A DNA stretch of 39,484 nt from Nostocales cyanobacterium (GCA_004292695.1 RDXV01000028.1:1-39484), one strand, 5' to 3'; shown: positions 1-9,484, numbered from the stretch's first letter. Made by a program: numbers and translations. The notes: generated by a model from the sequence alone, not told the origin.

Positions 1-1584
1 AGTGGGATTAATTCCTGTACCAAAACGGATGGTGTCAGTATTACCAGAAGTGGTGTCATAATCATAAATGGTATCTTGACCATCACCTTTTTTAAAGATG
101 TAGATATCGTTGCCACTACCACCATAAAGGGAATCATTTCCTGTACCACCATCTAGATAATTATTACCTATAAAATCTTTTAGGGAATCATTTCCGTCCC
201 CACCATAAAGGGAATCATCACCATAATCACCATCTAGGGAATCATTTCCGTCCCCACCATAAAGAGTGTCATTTCCTGCTCCACCATCTAGGGAATCATT
301 TCCGTCCCCACCATCTAGGTAATCATCGCCTGCATCACCTTCAAGGGAGTCATCTCCTGTACCACCATCTAGGGAATCATTTCCTCCCCCACCATAAAGG
401 GAATCATTTCCTGCCCCACCATTTAGGTAATCATCCCCTGCATGACTTGTTAAAAAGTCATTTCCTGCCCCACCATCTAGATAATCATTACCATCTTGAT
501 AATAATGATCATCATAACCATAATCAAAATAATCATTTCCTGTACCACCCGCCAAAATGTCATTTCCTGCCCCACCATATAGGTAATCATCACCTGCACC
601 ACCCATTAAAATGTCATTTCCTGCCCCACCATCTAGATAATCATTGATTGCACTACCATCAGTATGATAACCAAAGAAATTATTACCCAATCGTCCACCA
701 TCAATTCCATTATCAGTTGAGGGATTGGTAGCTGATGTATTGTTATCTGTACTGCCGATAGGAATATAAACCTGCTCGCCTGCATAGATTAAATCTCGGT
801 TAGTAATGTCTGTGTTAAACTTATCTAGCGTGCCTCGTGGCATATTAAATTTATCTTCGATCTTGATCGCAGTGTCTCCCGGCTTAACTGTATAAATTAT
901 GAATTTTTCAGTTGGTTCGAGGTTTTTATTCAAGCGAGTAACTATTGTGTCATTTTTGTTATAGATGGCAGAATACCCTCCCTTAATTTCTCCATTAATT
1001 GACTCAACTGCATTTACTTTGTTTTGGGGAAGATTAATTGTGATTGATATTTCTCCATCTGATGTTGAATATGTACTCGTTTGTTTGGGGACAAGTGGGA
1101 GTGTTCCCTGAATTGGGGAAGCAGGCCCATTTTTATATATTTCTACATCTCCAACATATTTTTCAACTGCGCTAACAGCTAATGATCCAGCCTTAAAACC
1201 TACTGCTGCGGGTAAGTTCAATGTCTTTAAGGAACGTTCTGACATAATATCTAAAGCATCACTTGTTAGACCCAAAATAGGACCAAGTGTGATAGGCTTA
1301 CCGCTCATCGCATTGGTACTTATTTCTGTTAGGTTATTACCAATCTGTGATAGCGTCAAAGCCTTGTCAGAACCGACTATTATTTTCAAAGCTGAAGATG
1401 AAACTCCTGCTTTTTGAAGTAAATCAGCATAGTAGTTAATTAAGTTACCAAAATCATTTATTGCACCCCAGAATTTTACCCAATCCTGATTTTTTATTGC
1501 CTCACCTAAATTCTTACCGAGAGACATCGCATCCAATTTTGAGCCGATATTGTCAGCAACCGAAATACCTACAGGTGTTTTCAT
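1..1584 (-). CDS. RTX (haemolysin-type Ca-binding) repeat protein with LysM domain, C-terminus cut off
   Basis: This reading frame is open from an ATG at 1584 to the left window edge (528 codons, no stop), so the C-terminus lies outside. The start follows a clear AGAGGT ribosome site. About 200 N-terminal residues form a region I do not recognise. A LysM-like segment follows at roughly residues 229-277 (YTVKPGDTAIKIEDKFNM, then an AGEQVYIP ending). From about residue 313 there are many GGxGNDxL nonapeptides typical of RTX calcium-binding beta-rolls, then a non-repeat segment beginning IYIFKKGDGQDTIYDY, as seen at the end of RTX blocks. RTX proteins are normally exported by type I secretion with a C-terminal signal, so no N-terminal signal peptide is expected and none is visible. 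Secretion and any surface or cell-wall binding are inferred from family. No type I exporter genes are in view. Confidence 0.85.
   Translation of the reverse strand, partial: MKTPVGISVADNIGSKLDAMSLGKNLGEAIKNQDWVKFWGAINDFGNLINYYADLLQKAGVSSSALKIIVGSDKALTLSQIGNNLTEISTNAMSGKPITLGPILGLTSDALDIMSERSLKTLNLPAAVGFKAGSLAVSAVEKYVGDVEIYKNGPASPIQGTLPLVPKQTSTYSTSDGEISITINLPQNKVNAVESINGEIKGGYSAIYNKNDTIVTRLNKNLEPTEKFIIYTVKPGDTAIKIEDKFNMPRGTLDKFNTDITNRDLIYAGEQVYIPIGSTDNNTSATNPSTDNGIDGGRLGNNFFGYHTDGSAINDYLDGGAGNDILMGGAGDDYLYGGAGNDILAGGTGNDYFDYGYDDHYYQDGNDYLDGGAGNDFLTSHAGDDYLNGGAGNDSLYGGGGNDSLDGGTGDDSLEGDAGDDYLDGGDGNDSLDGGAGNDTLYGGDGNDSLDGDYGDDSLYGGDGNDSLKDFIGNNYLDGGTGNDSLYGGSGNDIYIFKKGDGQDTIYDYDTTSGNTDTIRFGTGINPT
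101..645 (-). repeat. RTX nonapeptide-coding tandem repeat block
   Basis: The block consists of imperfect 27-bp units coding GGxGNDxLx on the minus strand, about 18 to 20 copies. Several units are nearly identical (GGGGACGGAAATGATTCCCT recurs), suggesting recent internal duplication. A histidine/tyrosine-rich break (around 490-530) interrupts the regular pattern. Confidence 0.85.
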
Positions 1585-1952
1585 AAATTTACCTCTATTT
1601 AAAATTTAATTGACTAAATGGACAGAAGATCACCCTTTCTGTTCTATTTAAAAAAAGGGTATAGAGAGCAATGGCCATCCCTGCTTTATGCAAGGCTCAA
1701 ATCTACAAATTTGGGACTGTGAATCAACACAAACCCCCATCAGGAATAAATAGCTATTTACCCCTCTAATTACTCATTGCGATGAGTTTCGGAATATATG
1801 CACATCACCACCAACTTGTAACAAAATTACAAATCAGGAGCGATCGCCCCCTATCTCTTATAGATTTATCAGCTTTGAAAAGTGAATTTATGCAAATCGC
1901 CCCTGCTTCATAAAAAATTTATTCCTGTTGCACAGCACTGGCTCAAGGTGAA
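1585..1952. other. Intergenic spacer upstream of the RTX gene
   Basis: No gene is supported here. A possible short stem (ACCCTTT at 1632-1638 with AAAGGGT at 1654-1660) lies in the leader region of the RTX gene. A HIP1-type GCGATCGC octamer is present around 1840. It probably holds the RTX promoter, but no box can be named with confidence. Confidence 0.5.
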
Positions 1953-3518
1953 TTAAGGTGTTGAACCAAATCCACCACCACCAGGGGTTTCTATCACAAA
2001 AACATCTCCAGATAGCATCTCGACCGTTGCTGTACTGTCTAAATTCTCTTGCGTTCCATCTTGGCGCTGTATCCAGTTGTGTCCCACTTTCCCAGCTTCC
2101 CCACCATTTAATCCAAAGGGAGGAACACGGCGATGGCCAGAAAGAATATTAGCTGTCATTGGTTCAAGAAACTTGATGCGGCGAATCACACCGTTACCAC
2201 CTGAATATTGTCCTTTACCACCGCTACCCGAACGCAGACAAAAACTTTCTACCATCACAGGATAACGAGTTTCTAAAATTTCTGGGTCAGTCAAGCGGGA
2301 GTTAGTCATGTGGGTTTGCACTGCATCAGTACCATCAAAGTTAGCCCCTGCGCCAGAACCACCACAAATGGTTTCATAATATTGATAACGCTCATTACCG
2401 AAAGTAAAATTATTCATCGTTCCCGCAGAAGCAGCCATAACACCCAAAGCACCATATAAAGCATCAACAATGGTTTGAGATGTTTCTACATTACCTGCTA
2501 CAACTGCTGCTGGGTAGGTTGGGTTGAGCATACAGCCTTCAGGAATGATAATTTCTAAAGGTTTAAGACACCCAGCATTCAGGGGAATACTATCATCAAC
2601 AAGAGTACGGAAGACATATAAAACTGCTGCTTGAGTTACAGCTTTAGGAGCATTAAAGTTACTGTTTAGTTGCCCAGATGTTCCAGTAAAATCAATAATT
2701 GCACTGCGATTTTCTCGATTAATTGTAACTTTAACTTGAATGAATGCACCGCTATCCATTTCATAAGTAAATGAGCCATCTTTGAGAACATTAATTGCCC
2801 GTCTCACTGACTCGTCCGCATTATCTTGGACAAATTTCATGTAGGCTTGCACTACTTCCAGTCCATAATGAGAAACCATTTTACGGAGTTCTTGTACTCC
2901 TCGTTCATTGGCAGCAATTTGAGCATTAAAATCAGCGATATTTTGAGCAGGGTTACGAGCAGGATAAGGATGATTTAACAGTAACTCTCGAACTGCTGTT
3001 TCCCGGAAATTTCCCTGTTCAACTAAGAGAAAATTATCAAAGATAATTCCTTCCTCTTCTACTATAGTGCTGTGAGGAGGCATAGAACCGGGAGTAATGC
3101 CTCCAATATCCGCTTGATGTCCGCGAGCAGCAACATAAAATAAAGGACTGGAACTTACAGTTGTTTCATAATTACTCAAAAACATAGGAGTAATTGCTGT
3201 GACATCAGGAAGATGTGTTCCACCGTTATAAGGATTATTAGATAGATATACATTTCCTGGTTTTATATTGTTGCCGTGATCTTGAATTAAACTACGAACA
3301 CTTTCACTCATTGAACCTAAATGTACAGGAATGTGCGGAGCATTAGCAACTAATGATCCAGAAGAATCAAAAATAGCGCAGGAAAAATCTAATCTTTCTT
3401 TGATGTTAACGGATGCTGCGGTATTTTGGAGAACAATTCCCATTTGTTCAGCAATAAATTGATAGAGGTTTTTGAATATTTCTAAACGAACAGGATCGGG
3501 TTGAGATTTAGGGTACAT
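1953..3518 (-). CDS. hyuB: Hydantoinase B / 5-oxoprolinase subunit B family protein
   Basis: At 521 residues this is the usual length for HyuB-type subunits. Typical family stretches are present: an early DFSCAIFD segment, SNNPYNGGTHLPD, AARGHQADIGG, and the glycine-rich tail GRSGSGGKGQYSGGNG-like to ETPGGGGFG. The ATG at 3518 follows AGGAG at 7-nt spacing. The family carries out ATP-dependent opening of 5-oxoproline or N-methylhydantoin rings together with subunit A. The partner is encoded upstream in the same operon, separated by the DUF1445 gene with 41- and 53-bp gaps. The exact substrate cannot be read from sequence. 5-oxoproline is favoured because of the DUF1445 neighbour. It is the last gene of the minus-strand operon. 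Confidence 0.88.
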   Translation of the reverse strand: MYPKSQPDPVRLEIFKNLYQFIAEQMGIVLQNTAASVNIKERLDFSCAIFDSSGSLVANAPHIPVHLGSMSESVRSLIQDHGNNIKPGNVYLSNNPYNGGTHLPDVTAITPMFLSNYETTVSSSPLFYVAARGHQADIGGITPGSMPPHSTIVEEEGIIFDNFLLVEQGNFRETAVRELLLNHPYPARNPAQNIADFNAQIAANERGVQELRKMVSHYGLEVVQAYMKFVQDNADESVRRAINVLKDGSFTYEMDSGAFIQVKVTINRENRSAIIDFTGTSGQLNSNFNAPKAVTQAAVLYVFRTLVDDSIPLNAGCLKPLEIIIPEGCMLNPTYPAAVVAGNVETSQTIVDALYGALGVMAASAGTMNNFTFGNERYQYYETICGGSGAGANFDGTDAVQTHMTNSRLTDPEILETRYPVMVESFCLRSGSGGKGQYSGGNGVIRRIKFLEPMTANILSGHRRVPPFGLNGGEAGKVGHNWIQRQDGTQENLDSTATVEMLSGDVFVIETPGGGGFGSTP

Positions 3519-3559
3519 TTTTGACTCCTATTTAATATTTTCCTTTGTGAGATAACACT

Positions 3560-4345
3560 CTAAAAAGTAAGAGACTCGTCCTGCAAATCACTGATAAACA
3601 TATGTCCAGGAGAATGAGTAATTGCTAACTCTGGTTTGGCTTGCAGAATTGCAGTTTGAGTAGTCACACCACAAGCCCAAAAAACAGGAACTTCACCATC
3701 ACGAATGGTGACAGCATCACCATAATCAGGTTTCTCTAACTCTTTAATTCCTATTGCATCTGGATTTCCAATATGCACAGGAGATCCATGTGCTTTGTAA
3801 TATCGGCTGGTTACTTCTACAGTACGAACAATCTTATTAGCTGGAAGGGGACGCATGGAAACTACTAAAGAACTAGAAAATATTGGGGTAGGAATACATT
3901 GAATATTTGTTGTGTACATCGGAACATTTTTTCCCTCTTCTATATGCCTTACTGGTAGTTTAGAGTTGAGCATGGCATTTTCAAAAGAGAAAGAACAACC
4001 AATCAGAAAGCCTACCAAATCCGTTCTCCAAAATGCTTTTATATCGGTTGTTTCTTCAACTAACTCACCGTGCCGAAAAATTCTATAGAGAGGAAGGTCG
4101 GTTCTAATATCAGCACCAGGAGCAATTATTTTAGGTTCAGGGTTTCCAACTTCTGTTACATCAAGTATGGGACAAGACTTAGGATTACGTTGACAAAAAA
4201 GCAAAAATTCAAATGCTAAGGAATAAGGTAATACAACTAAGTTAGCTTGAACAAATCCTAGTGCTAATCCAGAGGTTTGATTCTCTAACTTGCCTTCTCG
4301 ACAAAGTTGACGAATTTTAGTAGGTGAAGAATCAAAATTTAACAT
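3560..4345 (-). CDS. DUF1445 family protein (putative hydro-lyase / D-glutamate cyclase-like, YcsI type)
   Basis: This is a DUF1445 protein of about 261 residues. The hallmark start, with a REGKLENQTSGLALGFVQAN-like stretch, is followed by LPYSLAFEFLLFCQRNPKSCP. Later come GCSFSFENAM, MRPLPANK and a C-terminal FWACGVTTQ...SPGHMF motif. I chose the ATG at 4345 because AGGAG lies 7 nt upstream; an in-frame ATG at 4366 would add seven residues and has no such site. Family knowledge: the mammalian D-glutamate cyclase contains a DUF1445 domain, and bacterial YcsI genes are often near oxoprolinase genes. Sandwiched here between HyuA and HyuB, it probably feeds or drains 5-oxo-D-proline. The enzymatic assignment is inference. 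Confidence 0.87.
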   Translation of the reverse strand: MLNFDSSPTKIRQLCREGKLENQTSGLALGFVQANLVVLPYSLAFEFLLFCQRNPKSCPILDVTEVGNPEPKIIAPGADIRTDLPLYRIFRHGELVEETTDIKAFWRTDLVGFLIGCSFSFENAMLNSKLPVRHIEEGKNVPMYTTNIQCIPTPIFSSSLVVSMRPLPANKIVRTVEVTSRYYKAHGSPVHIGNPDAIGIKELEKPDYGDAVTIRDGEVPVFWACGVTTQTAILQAKPELAITHSPGHMFISDLQDESLTF

Positions 4346-4398
4346 TTCCCATCTCCTAATAATCAATACTTAGAATCCAGTAGTAATATTTTCCTTAC

Positions 4399-6498
4399 TT
4401 AACATGGACGTTGTAAAATCAAATGATTATACTCATTTAATCTGGCTTGCCAATTAATTTCCACTACAATTGTGCTAATTTTTTCCACAATAATAGCTGC
4501 CCCGTTAATACAATCTCCCGGCTGTAAATCTTCCCGGCGATAAACTGGTGTATCATGCCATTTATTAGCGGTAAACATTTTGACTATTTCCACAGGTTGA
4601 GGGGCTAAATTTGTAGGACGAGTACGAGTAATTAACGGTTCTTGAGGAGTATCCATTTTCTGAATTACTTCCACCGATACAGATTCTACAATTAAGGATT
4701 TTTCTGCTTGAATAAAACCATAACGAGACTTATGTTCATCTGTAAATGCTGTTTTCATGACCATTACATCTGCATCAAAATCAACACTTAAAGTAGAATT
4801 AGTTCCCTCATATTTCAAATTTACTTTTTGAATTATTTCTACTTCAACACTATTTTGATTTTGATTTACTTCGCCTCTAGCTTGAGCTTCCAAAGATTGC
4901 AACAACTGTATTAATTGTGGAATTAATGCTAGATTTAAAGGCTGTTCTACTCCTGCTACTCTAGTGGCTCTTACATCAGCTAATCCCATACCATAAGCTG
5001 AAAGAACTCCAGCATAAGGATGTAAAAATATCTGTTTCATCCCTAAAGTATCAGCAATTAAACAAGCAACTTGTCCACCAGCACCACCAAAACAACAAAG
5101 TACATATTTTGTGACATCATAACCACGTTGTAAACTGATTTTTTTAATAGCATTAGCCATATTTTCCACAGCAATAGCAATAAATCCTGCTGCTATTTGT
5201 TCGGGTGTGGGAGAATTATTTGTAACGGTTTCCACCTCTTTTGCTAATTGCTGAAATTTCTCTAAGACAATATTTTTATCTAAGGGTAAATTAGCATCAT
5301 TTCCAAATACAGAGGGGAAATATTGAGGATGTATTTTACCTAATAGCACATTAGCATCTGTCACTGTTAATGGTCCACCTCGCCGATAACAAGCAGGACC
5401 AGGATTTGAACCCGCAGATTTTGGACCAACACGATAACTTGAACCATCGAACATTAAAATTGAACCGCCACCGGCTGCAATGGTGTTAATTGATAATACA
5501 GGAACTCGCATTCTTGTACCCGCAATTTCTGAGTCTAATTGGCGTTCATATTCTCCTTGAAAATGGGCAACATCTGTACTTGTTCCTCCCATATCAAAGG
5601 TAATTACTAAATCAAAACCTGCTCTTTTGCTAGTTTGAATTGCACCAACAATTCCGCCGGCTGGACCACTTAATATGCTATCTTTTCCTTGAAATTGTGC
5701 AGCATCAGTTAAGCCTCCATCAGACTTCATAAACATTAATTTGACATTGGGTAACTGATTTGCTACTTGATTAACATAGCGGCGTAAAATTGGAGTTAAA
5801 TAAGCATCTACAACAGTTGTATCTCCGCGACTTACTAATTTCATTAATGGACTAACTTGGTGAGATACAGAAATTTGTGTAAAGCCAATTTCTTGAGCTA
5901 TTGCTGCTACTTGTTGCTCGTGTTGAGGATAGCGATCACTGTGCATAAAAACAATAGCACAACTACAAATTCCTGTATGATAAACTGCTTGTAAATCTTG
6001 TTTTATCTGTGCAATATTCACAGGTTTTAATTCATTACCATGAGCATCATAACGTTCCTCTACTTCAATGACTTGTTCATAAAGCATTGTTGGTAAAATG
6101 ATGTGGCGAGCAAAGATATCAGGACGGTTTTGGTAGCCAATTCTTAACGCATCTTTAAAGCCTTTGGTAATGATTAAAACTACTCTATCTCCTTTTCTTT
6201 CTAATAGTGCATTAGTCGCAACTGTTGTTCCCATTTTAACTATTTCTATGGCTGTATTCGGAATAGTTTCGTTCCAGGAAAGATTCAGAATATCCCTAAT
6301 CCCTTGGATAACTGCATCTTGATATTGTTCTGGATTTTCTGACAATAATTTATAGACTATTACCCATTCTTTGTTAGCCAGAGGAACAATTAAAAAACGT
6401 TTTGTCTGCCTTGAAAGTCTGTCTATAATTTCCTGGTTATTTGTGACAGCAATAATATCTGTGAATGTACCACCACGATCTGCAAATACTTTTAACAT
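4399..6498 (-). CDS. hyuA: Hydantoinase A / 5-oxoprolinase subunit A family protein
   Basis: This is the ATP-binding subunit of the hydantoinase/oxoprolinase family (699 residues). The N-terminal MLKVFADRGGTFTDI phosphate-binding motif is followed by GTTVATNALLERKGDR, SGPAGGIVGA (about residue 278), DMGGTSTDV, the AAGGGSI segment and a FGGAGGQ motif further on, in the order expected for the sugar-kinase/HSP70-like fold. The start is the ATG at 6498 with GAGG 8 nt upstream. It is the first gene of a three-gene minus-strand unit with DUF1445 and hyuB. The likely reaction is ATP-dependent hydrolysis of 5-oxoproline to glutamate in the cytoplasm. Other cyclic amides such as N-methylhydantoin cannot be excluded. 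Confidence 0.88.
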   Translation of the reverse strand: MLKVFADRGGTFTDIIAVTNNQEIIDRLSRQTKRFLIVPLANKEWVIVYKLLSENPEQYQDAVIQGIRDILNLSWNETIPNTAIEIVKMGTTVATNALLERKGDRVVLIITKGFKDALRIGYQNRPDIFARHIILPTMLYEQVIEVEERYDAHGNELKPVNIAQIKQDLQAVYHTGICSCAIVFMHSDRYPQHEQQVAAIAQEIGFTQISVSHQVSPLMKLVSRGDTTVVDAYLTPILRRYVNQVANQLPNVKLMFMKSDGGLTDAAQFQGKDSILSGPAGGIVGAIQTSKRAGFDLVITFDMGGTSTDVAHFQGEYERQLDSEIAGTRMRVPVLSINTIAAGGGSILMFDGSSYRVGPKSAGSNPGPACYRRGGPLTVTDANVLLGKIHPQYFPSVFGNDANLPLDKNIVLEKFQQLAKEVETVTNNSPTPEQIAAGFIAIAVENMANAIKKISLQRGYDVTKYVLCCFGGAGGQVACLIADTLGMKQIFLHPYAGVLSAYGMGLADVRATRVAGVEQPLNLALIPQLIQLLQSLEAQARGEVNQNQNSVEVEIIQKVNLKYEGTNSTLSVDFDADVMVMKTAFTDEHKSRYGFIQAEKSLIVESVSVEVIQKMDTPQEPLITRTRPTNLAPQPVEIVKMFTANKWHDTPVYRREDLQPGDCINGAAIIVEKISTIVVEINWQARLNEYNHLILQRPC

Positions 6499-6628
6499 TT
6501 TTATTTCCTCAAGTGTATAGAATTAGAGTAACAATAGGATGAGGAGTATTTCTACTTTATGTGTGGAAGATTTTAACTACAGTTGTGGATAATTAATACA
6601 CAATTACCTGATAAAGATATAATTTTTT

Positions 6629-8470
6629 TCAGCATATTTTCCATTGCCATTTTTGTTGTGTTTCATCCCATTTGACGGCTACTATTTCTGTGGGAGGGTT
6701 GAGGCGATCGCCACTTTGATCAAATTGAATCAACCCCGTAACTCCTTTTACCTGTGTTCTCTTTTTTTTGAAATATTGATCCATCTGTATAAGTAAATCT
6801 TGGCTAGATTGACTGCGGTATTCTTCCAAGACTTTTAAGATTATTAAGACAGAATCAAAAGCTGTTGCACTGCGCCATGTTAAATTTTCTATTCCCCATA
6901 AATTAGCGCCTATTTTACAAAAAGTCTCTGGCATAAAATTAGAACTCTCATACCCATTTTCTTGACTTTGGTAATGCCAAGGAATACAAGCTATAATTTG
7001 ACGGTTATTTTGATTTGTAGTATTGCAAGGAGTTTGTTCATGAATCCAATGTAAAACATTATGATGATAAAAAGTTGCTGAACCAACTATTAAACAGTTG
7101 TTAATATTTAATCTGCTAATTAACCCAGCATTATCCAGGGAATTAGGTTCAATTCCTCCATCGGGAATTATAATGATAATATCAACATCATGTTTTTTCA
7201 GATATTCTATATATTTTTGAACTCTGTAATAATTTTCACTAATATAATTACATTCTTCCAAAAAAACAAATTTATCTTCATGTTCTTCTAAATATTTCCT
7301 AATACTGTTTCTATAGGAAATACTGTAACTACTATTTTTGTTATAGATAATAGCTACTTTTTTGGGAGGTTGGCTGGAAACTTTTTCTATCAAATAATTA
7401 GCCATTTTTCTAGCATTAATAGCATCTGGTGTAGTCAATCTAAAAAAAGATAAACTTTCATCTATAGATAATTGGGAAAGTTCATTTGATGTACTACTAG
7501 AATTTACTAAAATTAACCCTTTTTGCTTATAAAAACGCAGTGCATTTTTGGTCATTTCGCTTGAATAATGACCGATAATAGCAATCAGGTTCAATTGTGG
7601 TGCTAACTCAGCTAATTTTTCTGCTGTTTGGTTATATGGATCGTATAAGTTATTAGGATCATTAACAACAAGAATTTGCAATGCTATTTGACTATCACTA
7701 GATATTGAAGGTAAATAGGTTGGCCGGATATCGTTTAAATTTATCTCTTGACCTAAAGAAATTCGATCAAAACTTTGCAGATTAACTTGTAATTGTATTT
7801 GAGAAATTCCTCTCAAAATTTCGGCTGCAACTTGCCCTTGATTATGAAAGAATGGAGTAACTACAGCTAAAGTATAAATTTTAATACCCTTTTTTTGTAA
7901 AAGAGATTTTTTATATTCAATCAAGCAGTTATTGATGTAGATTAATACTTCAGGATTACCAATTCCATAATTATTAAGTTCTTGATTCCAAGCTCTTAAA
8001 AAACACTCAAATGCTTGATAGTAAAGTCCTTGTTGATAAAAATTTGTTCCTTGAATCTGATATTGAACGATTTCTTGGTTAGCAGGATATAGAAAAATTT
8101 GTCTCCCAAAACTTCCTTGAAAGTTATCACTATTTAATTGCGGTGGAGGATTTAACCTATAACCATTCTGTGGATTAAGTAAAAAATTAAGAATGCTCAC
8201 CCAATTACCAGCTATTTCCTCTTGATCTACACCCATTATATGTGCTATTTTTGGATAAATAATTTTACTTAATCTGTCGGCAATATTCTGTCCAGGTAAG
8301 TTTACTATCTTAGCTATCTGTTGTCGAGATAATCCCAGTAAAAAACTACAAATAATTGTTTTATCTAGTTGTATGAGATTCCTTGTATTAGGAATAGTAT
8401 CTAAGTTTTGTAATAGAAGTTCAATATTAATAGCCAAATTTTCTATGACTTGCTGACAATTTTTACACAT
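6629..8470 (-). CDS. Soluble protein with N-terminal HTH-like region and periplasmic-binding-protein (type 1) ligand domain
   Basis: This 613-residue protein has no signal peptide or membrane helix. Residues about 30-110 contain an HTH-like segment (FLLGLSRQQIAKIVNLPGQN then DRLSKIIYPKI) resembling the N-terminal HTH found in many cyanobacterial multidomain signalling proteins. A short TPR-like stretch (YQQGLYYQAFECFLRAWN) comes next. From about residue 195 the sequence follows the branched-chain amino acid/receptor-type substrate-binding fold (KIYTLAVVTPF, AEILRGISQIQ, IIGHYSSEMTKNALRFY, GLILVNSSSTS, FFRLTTPDAINARKMANYL, FDSVLIILKVLEEY). The ligand-binding domain therefore probably acts inside the cell as a sensor rather than as a transporter partner, and no ABC permease is adjacent. 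The ATG at 8470 has only a weak ribosome site. Function unknown. Confidence 0.75.
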   Translation of the reverse strand: MCKNCQQVIENLAINIELLLQNLDTIPNTRNLIQLDKTIICSFLLGLSRQQIAKIVNLPGQNIADRLSKIIYPKIAHIMGVDQEEIAGNWVSILNFLLNPQNGYRLNPPPQLNSDNFQGSFGRQIFLYPANQEIVQYQIQGTNFYQQGLYYQAFECFLRAWNQELNNYGIGNPEVLIYINNCLIEYKKSLLQKKGIKIYTLAVVTPFFHNQGQVAAEILRGISQIQLQVNLQSFDRISLGQEINLNDIRPTYLPSISSDSQIALQILVVNDPNNLYDPYNQTAEKLAELAPQLNLIAIIGHYSSEMTKNALRFYKQKGLILVNSSSTSNELSQLSIDESLSFFRLTTPDAINARKMANYLIEKVSSQPPKKVAIIYNKNSSYSISYRNSIRKYLEEHEDKFVFLEECNYISENYYRVQKYIEYLKKHDVDIIIIIPDGGIEPNSLDNAGLISRLNINNCLIVGSATFYHHNVLHWIHEQTPCNTTNQNNRQIIACIPWHYQSQENGYESSNFMPETFCKIGANLWGIENLTWRSATAFDSVLIILKVLEEYRSQSSQDLLIQMDQYFKKKRTQVKGVTGLIQFDQSGDRLNPPTEIVAVKWDETQQKWQWKIC

Positions 8471-8931
8471 ATTATTTCAGATGTTATCGTCTTTTGTCAA
8501 AATGATACTCTGATTTTCATTTCAGGTTGTTCTATTAGTGTGGAAATAATTTCTACAGATGTCGAAGGGGGTAAGCTATGCGCTACTGGTGAGTGATACT
8601 AATTCACGAAAAGCCAGATACAAATAAAGCATCAAGAATAAAATCCCAACCTGTGATAGAAGCAACAACTGATGTGTTTAATTATCCCAACCGATTCCAG
8701 ATAAATTCTCTTAATTTATCTAAACTTGGGAAACTTTCCCAAGTTAAATGCCTTTTAACCTACATTACACACTTCAATTTGAAGTATAAGCACAAGTATC
8801 ATAAGCAGCATAGAGGCTTAAATACAAATACGCAACTAAAAAAGTAAAAATATAGAAATTAGTTGCCATTGGACTACTAAAGAGAAATTCATAGGGCATT
8901 GAGAATAAATTCAGGAAAAAATGAGACTGAA
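8471..8931. other. Gene-poor spacer
   Basis: I see no supported gene. A GTG-initiated frame at 8593-8847 has no ribosome site and a biased, non-family sequence. The one clear structure is the palindrome at 8723-8745. The stretch adjoins a decayed transposase and is probably remnant DNA. Confidence 0.5.
8723..8745. repeat. Perfect 23-bp palindrome (11-bp arms, one central base)
   Basis: Arms AACTTGGGAAA and TTTCCCAAGTT flank a single C. As RNA it could form an 8-bp stem with a 7-nt loop, but no T-run follows on either strand, so it does not look like an intrinsic terminator. It could be an operator, a mobile-element end or a cruciform-forming repeat. Confidence 0.6.
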
Positions 8932-9180
8932 TTAAATAAAAATGCCTTCATAATATGAATTACCAAACAGAAGAAATTGAGAGTAAAACTCCAATTCAAT
9001 TGGGTTCATCTCGGAGCAATATTTAGGCAGAAAAAAGATGTATAAACCCTGACGTTCCCACTTTGACCACAACTGTTTTACTTCTTGGCATCGGTGTATG
9101 GGACCGTTATCCTGTACTATTACTCTTATACGTAGGGCATTTCGTGGAGTTTACAAAACTCAATATACATCGGTTTTATC
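8932..9180 (-). pseudogene. Decayed IS630-type transposase fragment (C-terminal DDE region)
   Basis: Read on the minus strand, the frame ending at the TAA 8932-8934 encodes a stretch from VIVQDNGPIHRCQEV to LYIFFLPKYCSEMNPIE, the hallmark of the IS630 DDE catalytic core, with the second Asp (in QDNGPIH) and the final Glu (in MNPIE) preserved. Upstream the same frame runs into stops (TGA where a Trp is likely, then TAA and TAG), and no N-terminal half or HTH is found. Downstream the sequence diverges from the family within a few codons and stops. The element is a dead fragment; its ends are not delimited. Confidence 0.75.
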
Positions 9181-9484
9181 GTGCCGACTTACTTACTACT
9201 TGCCAAAAATATTATTTATTATCTTAGTTTTTCTCTCTATTTTTACGATTTCATTGGTTATCTTTTTGATAACTGATTGCACACCTTGAATTAAATATTA
9301 TTGTTGAAATAGCTTTTAAACACCTTCTAAAGCTCAAGTTTGTGTGTTCATAATTTTATTTTACATTGATACGTAATTGTTCAAACCATAAGTTTTAATT
9401 GACGGTCAATGTAGTTAAATTATGCAACTTTTTGAAGTGCGGAATGTGGGTTATATGATTTGTTATTTATTTGAGTTTTTTCGT

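Noticed and set aside
101-645. Regularly spaced DNA repeats that could suggest a CRISPR array
   Set aside because: The periodicity is 27 bp with no spacers and the repeats code in frame for GGxGNDxL; it is protein-coding.
447-647. His/Asn-rich plus-strand open frame
   Set aside because: It is the antisense shadow of the RTX nonapeptide repeats; composition is explained by the repeat codons.
8593-8847. 84-codon GTG-started plus-strand frame
   Set aside because: No ribosome site, no recognisable domain, Lys/Asn/Thr composition expected of AT-rich non-coding DNA, and it spans the palindrome at 8723-8745.
9098-9289. 63-codon plus-strand frame with hydrophobic end
   Set aside because: It lies antisense to the IS630 transposase fragment, whose conserved residues explain the region.
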